Below are positions 1 to 7,464 of a DNA stretch of 64,000 nucleotides, in pieces. Source of the stretch: Rhizobiaceae bacterium. GTDB taxonomy: Bacteria; Pseudomonadota; Alphaproteobacteria; Rhizobiales; Rhizobiaceae. A program made the position numbers and the translations under genes. The notes beneath the pieces were generated by a model that searched no databases, was not told the DNA's origin, and saw only the letters and a list, made by a program, of their open reading frames with translations. Positions within the stretch are counted from its first letter, which is position 1, and every line of letters starts with the position of its first letter. The stretch lies in the NCBI GenBank assembly GCA_029233925.1, contig JARGOX010000020.1, positions 1-64,000 of the forward strand. The letters run 5' to 3'.

Positions 1-23
1 AAAGCTTCATTCCATCAGTGAAT

Positions 24-59
24 CCAGATGGTAAGGAATTCTTCACGGACGACTACAAC
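24..59 (+). repeat. Degenerate terminal CRISPR repeat (cas-distal end)
   Basis: These 36 bases end exactly 30 bases before the first perfect repeat, so 60-89 has normal spacer length. Only the 3' end (CTACAAC) and scattered positions match the repeat, roughly 15 of 36. A decayed terminal repeat usually marks the oldest end of an array; here that end is the one furthest from cas2. Further units to the left of the window cannot be excluded. Confidence 0.55.
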
Positions 60-89
60 AGCAATTCGGCACAAGGAATGTTTTCAATA

Positions 90-1643
90 GTTGCGGTTGG
101 CCTGACTTTTCCAGAGTGCTACAACCCAGTTCTTGGAAGTCCACCTCGGCATCGACGTTGCGGTTGGCCTGACTTTTCCAGAGTGCTACAACTGCTTGCG
201 GGCTTCTTCTTCGGCCTTGCGTGTTGCGGTTGGCCTGACTTTTCCAGAGTGCTACAACGCGCGACAACATCAGCCGCTGGAAGCGTTAGTTGCGGTTGGC
301 CTGACTTTTCCAGAGTGCTACAACCAGGCTGAAATGAACAGCACAAGACAACGTGTTGCGGTTGGCCTGACTTTTCCAGAGTGCTACAACAGAAATGTCG
401 TATTTGATCAGATGCAAGGCGTTGCGGTTGGCCTGACTTTTCCAGAGTGCTACAACAACCGAGACCTTGGCCGTCCGAATCCGGACGTTGCGGTTGGCCT
501 GACTTTTCCAGAGTGCTACAACGGTGGCGGCCATGATAGTCCTTAAAGCACTGTTGCGGTTGGCCTGACTTTTCCAGAGTGCTACAACCTCCCACATAAA
601 CGGTCGCGACCGGAGCGAGTTGCGGTTGGCCTGACTTTTCCAGAGTGCTACAACCGCCTGCACACGGGAGAGACTGCGCATGGTGTTGCGGTTGGCCTGA
701 CTTTTCCAGAGTGCTACAACCTTGTTGCTTGTCACTGTCCAGCTGTAGCGGTTGCGGTTGGCCTGACTTTTCCAGAGTGCTACAACTCGCGAAAACGCCA
801 TGACAACAGCGCCGGAGTTGCGGTTGGCCTGACTTTTCCAGAGTGCTACAACGCGCGCTAGGCGCCCCCCCCTAGCGGGGCGGTTGCGGTTGGCCTGACT
901 TTTCCAGAGTGCTACAACGCCCGGCAAACGGCAATAAAATATTCCGGAGTTGCGGTTGGCCTGACTTTTCCAGAGTGCTACAACACGCTGATCGGCTGTA
1001 TCAAGCGGCCAGCCGTTGCGGTTGGCCTGACTTTTCCAGAGTGCTACAACTTGCATTGCCCGCGCCAGAAAAGGAGCGCCGTTGCGGTTGGCCTGACTTT
1101 TCCAGAGTGCTACAACTCTTTCAGCAATGGTACGGGACGCAAATGGGTTGCGGTTGGCCTGACTTTTCCAGAGTGCTACAACGACCGCAGCCCGCGCGCC
1201 AGCGACAAGCGCGTTGCGGTTGGCCTGACTTTTCCAGAGTGCTACAACCAGGCCAGCGCTGTGCGCCTGTCGCAGCCGGTTGCGGTTGGCCTGACTTTTC
1301 CAGAGTGCTACAACGCGGACTTCATCAAGGCCGGGCAGGATGAGTTGCGGTTGGCCTGACTTTTCCAGAGTGCTACAACGCTTTTTGGACATTGCCAAGT
1401 GGCCCTGTCGTTGCGGTTGGCCTGACTTTTCCAGAGTGCTACAACAGCGATGTTTGCCACCTGGTCGACGGCAAGGTTGCGGTTGGCCTGACTTTTCCAG
1501 AGTGCTACAACCAGCTTGATACCCTTTCAACCTCGCATTTGGTTGCGGTTGGCCTGACTTTTCCAGAGTGCTACAACACTGTTGCCGCGCAGCATCAATT
1601 CTCGCTTGTTGCGGTTGGCCTGACTTTTCCAGAGTGCTACAAC
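90..1643 (+). CRISPR. Type II-C CRISPR array, 24 repeats and 23 spacers
   Basis: Twenty-four identical 36-bp repeats start at 90, 157, 223, 289 and then about every 66 bp, with the last at 1608-1643. They begin GTTGCGGTTGGCCTGAC and end AGAGTGCTACAAC. Spacers are 30 bp, except one of 31 (126-156) and one of 29 (1315-1343), and all differ by eye. The plus strand is the likely crRNA strand: the tracrRNA anti-repeat at 6730-6754 is complementary to the repeat read this way, and the repeat ends in TGCTACAAC, an extended -10-like element that closely resembles the end of the Neisseria repeat, where each repeat is known to carry its own promoter. The array is therefore transcribed towards cas2, opposite to the cas genes. 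Open frames inside the array only translate the repeat. Confidence 0.97.
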
Positions 1644-1716
1644 TGATCGCAGCGCAAAATATTGATAAAATAGGTTTTTTTGGTATTTATACGTGTCAGA
1701 AATGGCGTCTTTTTCA
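1644..1716. other. AT-rich leader-like segment between array and cas2
   Basis: The 73 bp between the last perfect repeat and the cas2 stop codon are AT-rich, with runs such as AAAATATTGATAAAATAG and a T7 tract. The flanking repeat is perfect, whereas the opposite array end is degenerate. That fits spacer insertion at this end, as reported for several II-C arrays whose acquisition end is downstream of crRNA transcription. The leader role is inferred from position and composition only. Confidence 0.5.
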
Positions 1717-2064
1717 TCAGAACATGACCAATTGTTCGGGGTTTTTGGGCGAATCAGCGCGATGATCGCCCCTCAAGCAGACGATGTTTTCATATTGCTT
1801 GTCAGTGAACTGCAGAATATCAACTTTGCCTTCCACGGGCATGGCGCCTTCCACTTTGCGGATGATTGCATCGACGGCTTCCTTGCCGTTTGTGTGCTTC
1901 ACATAGACTGAAAACTGCGCCATTTCAAAACCGTTGTCCAGAAGAAGCTCGCGAAACCTTGCATACCGCTTGCGCTCTTCTGGGCTGGTTGTTGGCAAAT
2001 CAAAAAGAACCATGACCCACATGAATTGATATCCACTCATTTCGGAATAGGATTTCGTGCTCAT
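1717..2064 (-). CDS. cas2: CRISPR-associated endonuclease Cas2 (type II-C)
   Basis: This 115-residue protein has the Cas2 ferredoxin-like start: a beta strand running into VMVLFDLPTTSPEERK near residues 17-32, where the aspartate of the FDLP motif is the conserved metal-site residue. It then has the FRELLLDNGFEMAQFSVYVK stretch typical of II-C Cas2. Cas2 dimers bridge two Cas1 dimers to form the spacer integrase. Its ATG overlaps the cas1 stop by 4 bp, indicating translational coupling. It is the last gene of the cas9-cas1-cas2 operon, and its 3' end lies 73 bp from the array. Confidence 0.96.
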   Translation of the reverse strand: MSTKSYSEMSGYQFMWVMVLFDLPTTSPEERKRYARFRELLLDNGFEMAQFSVYVKHTNGKEAVDAIIRKVEGAMPVEGKVDILQFTDKQYENIVCLRGDHRADSPKNPEQLVMF

Positions 2065-2990
2065 GCCGCATCGCCAGTTGCTGCGAGCATGAGCGGTACT
2101 GGTGCCTCCGGCAATTCAATGTTGCGTTGCTCAGCTGTGAAAACCCGCACAAGCGATTGCGCCATGCGGTCGATGCAGGCCTGCATAGGACTTGCGCCCT
2201 GTGGTGTTCCAAAATCAATCATCAAGATTGAGGCAAGAACCGCCTTGGTTTCTGGCGACAGTTCGATTGTCCCCCCCGAATTAGTGGATATAAGGCCGCA
2301 AACTTTCTGGTCCACCCAGGGACGAAAAGGCTCCATCAGATCATCGGCAAGCCGCAATGCTTCTCCTCTGCTCTGGTGATTGATAGACAGCGAAGGATGC
2401 AAGCCGGCTGAGAGGATTGATCGTGCCGTCGATGCGCGCAGTACGGTATAGCCATAATTCAAAGCAGCATTGATACCATCGGCGTTACGGTCGCGACGAA
2501 AGCTATCGCCCATCAACCTTGGCCAATAGCGCCTTGCCGCCTGTGCCTCAAGATTTTCAGTATCGCCTGATTTGATGCGGCCCGCCATTGACCGCAAGTC
2601 ATCGGCGTCCTTTGCAAATGACTGCAGAACATCTGCCTGGGCCAGGATTTTGGCCTTGATGATGTGCATCCACAGGCGCTTGAGCATCGGCTTGTTTGCC
2701 GTTGCCTGTGCCTGCATACGCAAACCTTGAGCGAAATGCCCTGAAACTGGCCAGACGACGCTTGCTGGCGATTGGTTGGAGCCACAGATGACAACTGGAA
2801 TATTGGCTTCTGCCAGCCTGGTGCAAATATTTACAGAGAGGCTCGCACCGTGACCACGAATAATCAGCGCTGCCATGTCATCAATTGGCACCCGCCCAAC
2901 TTTTTCATCCTTCAGCTTGACGGATAAAAAACCCCGCTCCACACTGATATGGGCGCCATCGCTGGTGATTTCCACTATCCGGTTTTGCAT
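2061..2990 (-). CDS. cas1: CRISPR-associated integrase Cas1 (type II-C)
   Basis: Cas1 is the catalytic subunit that inserts new spacers into the array. The protein has 309 residues, normal for subtype II Cas1. It has an N-terminal beta domain and a helical catalytic domain. The expected metal ligands are visible: Glu148 in the NLEAQAARRYW segment, His205 in LHPSLSINHQ, and an acidic cluster at Asp216-Glu220 in LADDLMEPFRP. The gene lies 64 bp downstream of cas9 and overlaps cas2. With neither csn2 nor cas4 present, the operon is subtype II-C. The protein appears intact, so acquisition may still be active. Confidence 0.97.
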   Translation of the reverse strand: MQNRIVEITSDGAHISVERGFLSVKLKDEKVGRVPIDDMAALIIRGHGASLSVNICTRLAEANIPVVICGSNQSPASVVWPVSGHFAQGLRMQAQATANKPMLKRLWMHIIKAKILAQADVLQSFAKDADDLRSMAGRIKSGDTENLEAQAARRYWPRLMGDSFRRDRNADGINAALNYGYTVLRASTARSILSAGLHPSLSINHQSRGEALRLADDLMEPFRPWVDQKVCGLISTNSGGTIELSPETKAVLASILMIDFGTPQGASPMQACIDRMAQSLVRVFTAEQRNIELPEAPVPLMLAATGDAA

Positions 2991-3054
2991 TTACATTCCC
3001 ATCAAACAGTGACGAGAATACCAAAAATGATTGCAGTTGGGTGCAAAACCCTTG

Positions 3055-6000
3055 TTATTGGTAAATCTTAACCATACCTGAGGGACTCACCGTCACGCGT
3101 TTCGCATCCGCTTTTTGCAGCGAACTGGGCGACATCTGAAAACCATTCAAAGTTTTTTCACGGATTCTGGCGGACGCATTGGCCTCATTGTGTTCCGCCA
3201 TGTTCAGCTTTCCCTCAGAGAATTTGTAGACGGTCAAAATCAATGGCTTGCCGTCCACTATGACCTTGACCATGTCGCCCTTGCGAATACGCATGGCCAG
3301 CGGTTGACCCGCACGCCCGGTCTGCTTTGTCCACCAATCCTTGTCGTCGCGCGCCAATTGATAGGCCTGAAAGGTTGAAACGACTTCGCCGGTCCATTTG
3401 CCTTTCGGATCGACCCAGATGTCATAACAATAGTTGCCGTCGCCCTTGTATCCCTTGTAAATTTTACCCTGCTTGTCTTCAAACGCGATGACATTCAGCT
3501 TTTCCTCGATCCGAACCTTGCGGACCGGTGGGGTCATGGCCCTTGCCGTCGCAAGAAGCGCCGATTTGAATTCCGTTCCTTTCAGACCCTGCGTGGCTTC
3601 CAGAAGCGCCATCATTGTCGGGAAATCCCGAATTTTCTGCAGGTCCGCAGGCGACTTGAAAGCCTCGCTGTCCAAAGGTTTGCGCGTTACGACGGTGCGA
3701 ACGCCCTTCCTGTCGGGCTCTTCATTCACCCCCTTTACTATTCCGTATGCGGTATCATTGTGCATCGCTCCCTGGAAACCGTGATCCGGCTTCTGACTGA
3801 TAACCACATCGCGCACTTTTTGCGCCACGTGATCGCGGAAATTCGCCCAGGGTTCGGGAATGCCGGCCAGCAAACGGGCATTGAACGCCTCCTCCTGCCG
3901 GTGCGCCTCGTCCGCAGCCGCCTTCAACATGGCGCGGTCTGTGCAGGCTATCACCACGGCGTCAATGGCATGATGGCGGTGGTCGTCGCGGTTTTTCTTT
4001 TGCGCTTCGGAAATTGGTTCATTGTGCCCGCGCAAAATGCTGTCAAGGCCCCAATGATGGCGAAGATCAGACGTCAGCCGACCCGTGATGACCCATACAT
4101 GGTTCTCACTGCCTGCATGGCCCTGCCCGCCATAGATCGCCTCGACATAGGCTTTGGCCAGGCGGGCAATATATTGGGTATCCGTCAGTTGGCGGGAAAG
4201 GAAATTTCGCTCCTCGTTCTCATAGCGTTCCATCGCGTCCGGCCCAAACCGCCATTTCTTCGAAACAGGCAGTTCGTTGGCGCGCTTGGCCAATTCACTC
4301 CAGTCATAACCCGCCGGTGAATGACCGAATGCCTCATAGGGAGATCTGTTCTGCTTGTCACGATTGGCCATGCGCGTTGCCAGAGTCTTGTTGGAAAAAC
4401 TGTCGTCCAGTGTTTTGGAGAAAGGCAGGATATGTTCAATCTCGATCTGGTCAGTAAACAGCATGGAAAGCGCGATCTGATCCCCGGAAAAAACGCAACG
4501 TTTGCCCAAAGCTTCAAGATCTTCATACAATCTCAGCTTCAGTCGGTTCTCATAGGTGTTGGCAACTCCCAGTCCCTCCAACTGCTTTGATCGTCGTTCA
4601 TTTTCAAGCTGGTTATCGCGTTGCTTTGACTCCAACTCGCTCTTTCCGCGTGCGGAAAGTGGCAAATCACGCGCCAGTTCCAGAACAATCTGCTCGGGTG
4701 TTCCAAAGCGTCCGATCAGGTCGTTGATCACGGCTCTCACCTGGTTCAACGCCACATGCACTGTCGGATTGGCCACTTTTCCATAGCGCTTTTCATCAGT
4801 GTCCTCCGCCTTGCCGCTGCCAAAGGCAACAGATCGCTCGAGGATTCTGCCGTAATAGGGAAGACCATTCTCGAAAATCTCGCCACTGCCGAACTGGCTG
4901 TGATGCAGACCAGCGGCTTTTACTGCGTCGGAATAGACGTGTACATCGGTTTCCAGATGCGGCAATAACAACGCCAAAGCCTTTTCGCTTAGATTTCCGT
5001 ATCCGTCCGGTAGCGGACAATCAGCAATTCGGATAGCCTGCTGGCGATCGAAGTCGTGTTGCTTCAACAGCCACGCAAACAAATTCTCCTCATTTTCTTC
5101 CTCGAGAAGCTGTGTCACGACCATGTCCCGGGTTGCCAGACTCAGATCAAACCAGCAACTACCCCACCGATCTTTTTGCATCAGCCTGGCAGCCGTCTCA
5201 TCGCCCTTCAGTTTGTTGCGCTTTTCGGATTCCGTGTTGAACCTGTCATAGCTGGAAAGAGCGAGCAGTTTTCTGATCTGGTCAAACGAGACATCAGCCG
5301 TCTTGTTGGTGGGGTGCAGCAAGCGATCCGCAACCGTGTCGCGTTGCTCAGGCGTTAGCGGAATTTTTGTTTCGCCGGTTCTGCCAACGCGCAGCGCATT
5401 GACTTCCTGAAATATTCTCGCACGTTGTGAGGATGGAAGCGCCTTTGGCGCACGCGGCAATTCCGGCAAGAGCGTACATCTGCCAACATCAGGCGATTTA
5501 AGCGGGTGCTGCCATTCTATGGTGTTGCGCAGCGTATCTCGCGCTTCATTTGTCAATGCGGTCGAATGATAGGCCAATTGTGATGCCCATATCTGGTCGA
5601 ACTCATCGAGAATCAATGCACGCGTCGGGTAATAGTCATATTGCCATTTCGACCCGTCGCCGGACTTGCGAACGCGTGCCAGCGGCTGCGGCAGGCCGGC
5701 TCCCCTTGCGGCTGTCTGATTGTGCCGGAGAGTTTCGAGCCGCGGCTTTCCGAACAACTCGCCAAGGGTACGCGCGCCTTCAGCTTCCAATCTATCCCTG
5801 GTGCGCCGGGTTGCGTCATGCACTTTGCCGCTCTCGTTGTCGCCACGGTCGGTCTTTCGATTAGACTTGAAACCGCGCCGCTGGTGCAAATGAAAAATCA
5901 CCCGGCCAAGCTGGTGGAGGGTTATCGGCTCCTGCAGCGCGCGTGCACGCAGGATCCATGGGTCACTGTGCGTCAGGTCCATGCCTTTGCTGCCTTCCAG

Positions 6001-6288
6001 GGCCTTTCTCTCCACTTCTGTATCGGGCATCAGCCCGTATTGAATGAGTTGGCGCATAAGCCGGTCCCGGCGGCGAAGATAGCGGTCCCTGTTTCTTCTG
6101 GCGCCGCGCGGTTCGCGGCGTTTGACGGCGTTGGACTGCTTGTCTTTCGGATTACGGCCATCAGAGAATATCCGGGCGCCGCAGTCGATCAACCCGACAG
6201 GCGTCCATGCCTTATCGACCTGAGCCAGCTCAAGTGCAGCCCACCCAAGAGAATTCGTACCGAGATCAATTCCTAACCGCCATTTCAT
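3055..6288 (-). CDS. cas9: CRISPR effector nuclease Cas9 (type II-C)
   Basis: This is an RNA-guided DNA endonuclease of 1077 residues, typical of compact II-C Cas9 proteins. All nuclease motifs are intact: RuvC-I with Asp8 in MKWRLGIDLGTNSLGW, an arginine-rich bridge helix at about 55-80, RuvC-II with Glu537 in IVLELARD, HNH with His619 in IEHILPFSK, and RuvC-III with His772-His773 and Asp776 in HHAIDAVVIACTD. The C-terminal third should hold the wedge and PAM-interacting region. I chose the ATG at 6288 because GGAGG sits 7 bases upstream; an in-frame start 5 codons earlier lacks that spacing. A predicted promoter lies at 6455-6482. A possible self-targeting RNA maps just above it. Confidence 0.98.
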   Translation of the reverse strand: MKWRLGIDLGTNSLGWAALELAQVDKAWTPVGLIDCGARIFSDGRNPKDKQSNAVKRREPRGARRNRDRYLRRRDRLMRQLIQYGLMPDTEVERKALEGSKGMDLTHSDPWILRARALQEPITLHQLGRVIFHLHQRRGFKSNRKTDRGDNESGKVHDATRRTRDRLEAEGARTLGELFGKPRLETLRHNQTAARGAGLPQPLARVRKSGDGSKWQYDYYPTRALILDEFDQIWASQLAYHSTALTNEARDTLRNTIEWQHPLKSPDVGRCTLLPELPRAPKALPSSQRARIFQEVNALRVGRTGETKIPLTPEQRDTVADRLLHPTNKTADVSFDQIRKLLALSSYDRFNTESEKRNKLKGDETAARLMQKDRWGSCWFDLSLATRDMVVTQLLEEENEENLFAWLLKQHDFDRQQAIRIADCPLPDGYGNLSEKALALLLPHLETDVHVYSDAVKAAGLHHSQFGSGEIFENGLPYYGRILERSVAFGSGKAEDTDEKRYGKVANPTVHVALNQVRAVINDLIGRFGTPEQIVLELARDLPLSARGKSELESKQRDNQLENERRSKQLEGLGVANTYENRLKLRLYEDLEALGKRCVFSGDQIALSMLFTDQIEIEHILPFSKTLDDSFSNKTLATRMANRDKQNRSPYEAFGHSPAGYDWSELAKRANELPVSKKWRFGPDAMERYENEERNFLSRQLTDTQYIARLAKAYVEAIYGGQGHAGSENHVWVITGRLTSDLRHHWGLDSILRGHNEPISEAQKKNRDDHRHHAIDAVVIACTDRAMLKAAADEAHRQEEAFNARLLAGIPEPWANFRDHVAQKVRDVVISQKPDHGFQGAMHNDTAYGIVKGVNEEPDRKGVRTVVTRKPLDSEAFKSPADLQKIRDFPTMMALLEATQGLKGTEFKSALLATARAMTPPVRKVRIEEKLNVIAFEDKQGKIYKGYKGDGNYCYDIWVDPKGKWTGEVVSTFQAYQLARDDKDWWTKQTGRAGQPLAMRIRKGDMVKVIVDGKPLILTVYKFSEGKLNMAEHNEANASARIREKTLNGFQMSPSSLQKADAKRVTVSPSGMVKIYQ

Positions 6289-6454
6289 GACAGGCCTCCA
6301 CATCGGATGGAAAATCCCGGCCTCCAGTGGTTTGGACCCACTGGCCCGGGGGGTGACGCCCTGCTATAACTCGCCTGTCCGGCAAGACAGAATGAAGAAA
6401 ATCCATCACTGGGGGTTGTGTCCCAAGAACGATTCGTAGATTGACGCACCTGAC

Positions 6455-6482
6455 ACGTTACGCGAGATTTAGACCTTGTCAA
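6455..6482 (-). promoter_or_regulatory. Predicted cas9 promoter
   Basis: On the minus strand TTGACA (6482-6477) is followed after 16 bases by TAACGT (6460-6455), giving a start site about 160 bases before the cas9 ATG. CTTGAC is the usual alphaproteobacterial -35. This is prediction only. The 11-bp self-match at 6495-6505 lies 13 bases above the -35 box. Confidence 0.5.
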
Positions 6483-6494
6483 GATTGTGCTTCC

Positions 6495-6505
6495 TAAGCC
6501 CCATC
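6495..6505 (-). promoter_or_regulatory. 11-bp putative Cas9 self-target above the cas9 promoter
   Basis: The plus strand reads TAAGCCCCATC, the exact reverse complement of GATGGGGCTTA at 6584-6594, which are the last 11 bases before the degenerate repeat. If that RNA acts as a guide, these bases are its seed and the match stops at position 11. The minus-strand flank on the PAM side is GGAAGCAC. The site sits between the predicted cas9 -35 (6477-6482) and the predicted divergent promoter at 6519-6547. The pair could instead simply form a hairpin with an approximately 78-base loop. Confidence 0.5.
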
Positions 6506-6518
6506 CTTATGATAGGAA

Positions 6519-6547
6519 TTGACGTATTTAGGTTTATTCGCTAACGA
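6519..6547 (+). promoter_or_regulatory. Predicted promoter of the crRNA-like/tracr transcript
   Basis: TTGACG (6519-6524), a 17-base spacer and TAACGA (6542-6547) would start a plus-strand RNA near 6554. It is back to back with the predicted cas9 promoter and similar in both boxes. The RNA would carry about 40 bases before the degenerate repeat. This is predicted by eye. Confidence 0.4.
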
Positions 6548-6553
6548 TGAATT

Positions 6554-6630
6554 GAGAAGCACTGTTATCCCATTCGTTGCGGTGATGGGGCTTAGTTGCG
6601 GTTGGCCTGTCTTTTCCAAAGTGTTTTCAA
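6554..6630 (+). ncRNA. crRNA-like unit: guide segment plus degenerate repeat (scaRNA/tracr-L-like candidate)
   Basis: Bases 6595-6630 match the CRISPR repeat at 29 of 36 positions in the same orientation as the array. The first 15 bases are perfect, and changes accumulate towards the 3' end, where the TACAAC -10-like element is lost. The preceding 30-40 bases would be a guide. Its last 11 bases match the site at 6495-6505 above the cas9 promoter, then complementarity ends. Type II systems in Streptococcus (tracr-L) and Francisella (scaRNA) use partial guides to repress transcription without cutting. Here the degenerate repeat lies about 100 bases upstream of the tracrRNA on the same strand, so one long transcript could fold into a natural single guide. 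The function is inferred. Confidence 0.5.
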
Positions 6631-6688
6631 GGGCGTTTGGTCTAAGCATATGCAAAAAGTACTGCTTGGGAAACCTGTTGAAAGGAAC

Positions 6689-6717
6689 TTGAGCGCAGCA
6701 TGCTATTTTGCTAGAGT
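6689..6717 (+). promoter_or_regulatory. Predicted tracrRNA promoter
   Basis: TTGAGC (6689-6694), a 17-base spacer and TAGAGT (6712-6717) place transcription start near 6724, six bases before the anti-repeat. This fits a short tracrRNA made independently of any longer upstream transcript. Confidence 0.45.
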
Positions 6718-6723
6718 TTAACC

Positions 6724-6829
6724 AAGCATTTGTAGCACTCTGGAAAAGTCAGGCTTTCCGTTAACAAGACGAAAGTCACAAAATGCTTCATGAGCGGCTT
6801 GTTTTCGGACAAGTCGCTCATTTGCTTTT
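6724..6829 (+). ncRNA. tracrRNA
   Basis: The anti-repeat at 6730-6754 is 25 bases perfectly complementary to the 3' two-thirds of the repeat. After a small internal loop, CCGTTAAC (6759-6766) pairs with the repeat's first bases GTTGCGG through a one-base bulge and a G-U pair, which makes the spacer-proximal lower stem. Next come a short GAC-GAAA-GTC hairpin (6768-6777) and a strong terminator: a 12-bp stem (6790-6801 with 6810-6821, one G-U pair) followed by TTGCTTTT. This order of anti-repeat, small hairpin and terminator hairpin is the normal tracrRNA plan. It lies upstream of cas9 on the opposite strand. Confidence 0.88.
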
Positions 6830-6952
6830 CGCTTCAGATGCGGAGAGAATTTCGATGTCGCTTTATTGAAATCCTTTTGTTCCTGCAATGATCTACACTT
6901 GATGTTATTCAGTCGATATTCTGGCTAAAAAATCCGGTACGATCATGCGTCG

Positions 6953-7207
6953 GTGCAACCTAAAACAAAATGGTTCGATGCAAATGCGCACGTCTTGCAG
7001 GCAAGCAGCAGTGCCCCCGGATTCGACGAAGACCCGATCAACATCTCAACCGTCATGGCCGGCCAGAAGCTCGGCATCAAGGAGGTGGACGACGGAATAT
7101 GGTTGGTGTCATTTATGAACTATGATCTGGGATATATCGACCTGGAGCAAAAAACATTGCAAACTATCGACAACCCGTTCGGCACGAGGTTGTCACCTAT
7201 GTCTTAG
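6953..7207 (+). pseudogene. C-terminal relic of an IS481-like transposase
   Basis: The last ~55 codons (for example STVMAGQKLGIKEVDDGIW, then SFMNYDLGYIDLEQ and DNPFGTRLSPMS at the end) resemble the conserved C-terminus of IS481-family DDE transposases. The N-terminal DNA-binding and DDE catalytic parts are absent. Upstream, the open frame has no recognisable transposase sequence and only a weak GTG start. It is a decayed insertion between the CRISPR locus and tRNA-Met and marks past mobile-element activity at this junction. The family call is from memory of the C-terminal motif. Confidence 0.65.
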
Positions 7208-7251
7208 GTACGTTGTGTTACCCATGTCTCCGGGTCGGACCTGGAAAAATC

Positions 7252-7328
7252 TGGTAGCGGGAGAGGGACTCGAACCCCCGACACGCGGATTATGATTCCG
7301 CTGCTCTAACCACCTGAGCTACCCCGCC
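7252..7328 (-). tRNA. tRNA-Met (CAT), CCA encoded
   Basis: On the minus strand the sequence folds as a full cloverleaf of 77 bases including the genomic CCA (7254-7252). The acceptor stem is GGCGGGG, the anticodon arm is GCGGA-ATCATAA-TCCGC with anticodon CAT, and the T arm contains GTTCGAGTC. The anticodon stem is like alphaproteobacterial elongator tRNA-Met. A lysidine-modified tRNA-Ile2 would carry the same anticodon but seems less likely. Confidence 0.93.
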
Positions 7329-7464
7329 AGACCGGCGCGATATAATGGCGCGGTGTCGCTGGTGTCAAGCGAAAGCTTGAACAAAATGCCCTGCGCCACT
7401 TGCATGGCTGCAGGCTGGCCGATATTGCAACTGCAATGCAATCACATCAGGCGGATCAGATACC

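Noticed and set aside
133-1530. Long open frames inside the CRISPR array on both strands
   Set aside because: They only translate the 36-bp repeat in different frames, giving monotonous peptide repeats. No ribosome-binding sites are present.
6488-6630. Minus-strand reading of 6595-6630 as the tracrRNA anti-repeat
   Set aside because: Its 3' end would pair well with the repeat start, but the following minus-strand sequence lacks a clear tail hairpin with a T-run, while 6724-6829 has the full anti-repeat, hairpin and terminator. It remains possible as a second, weaker candidate.
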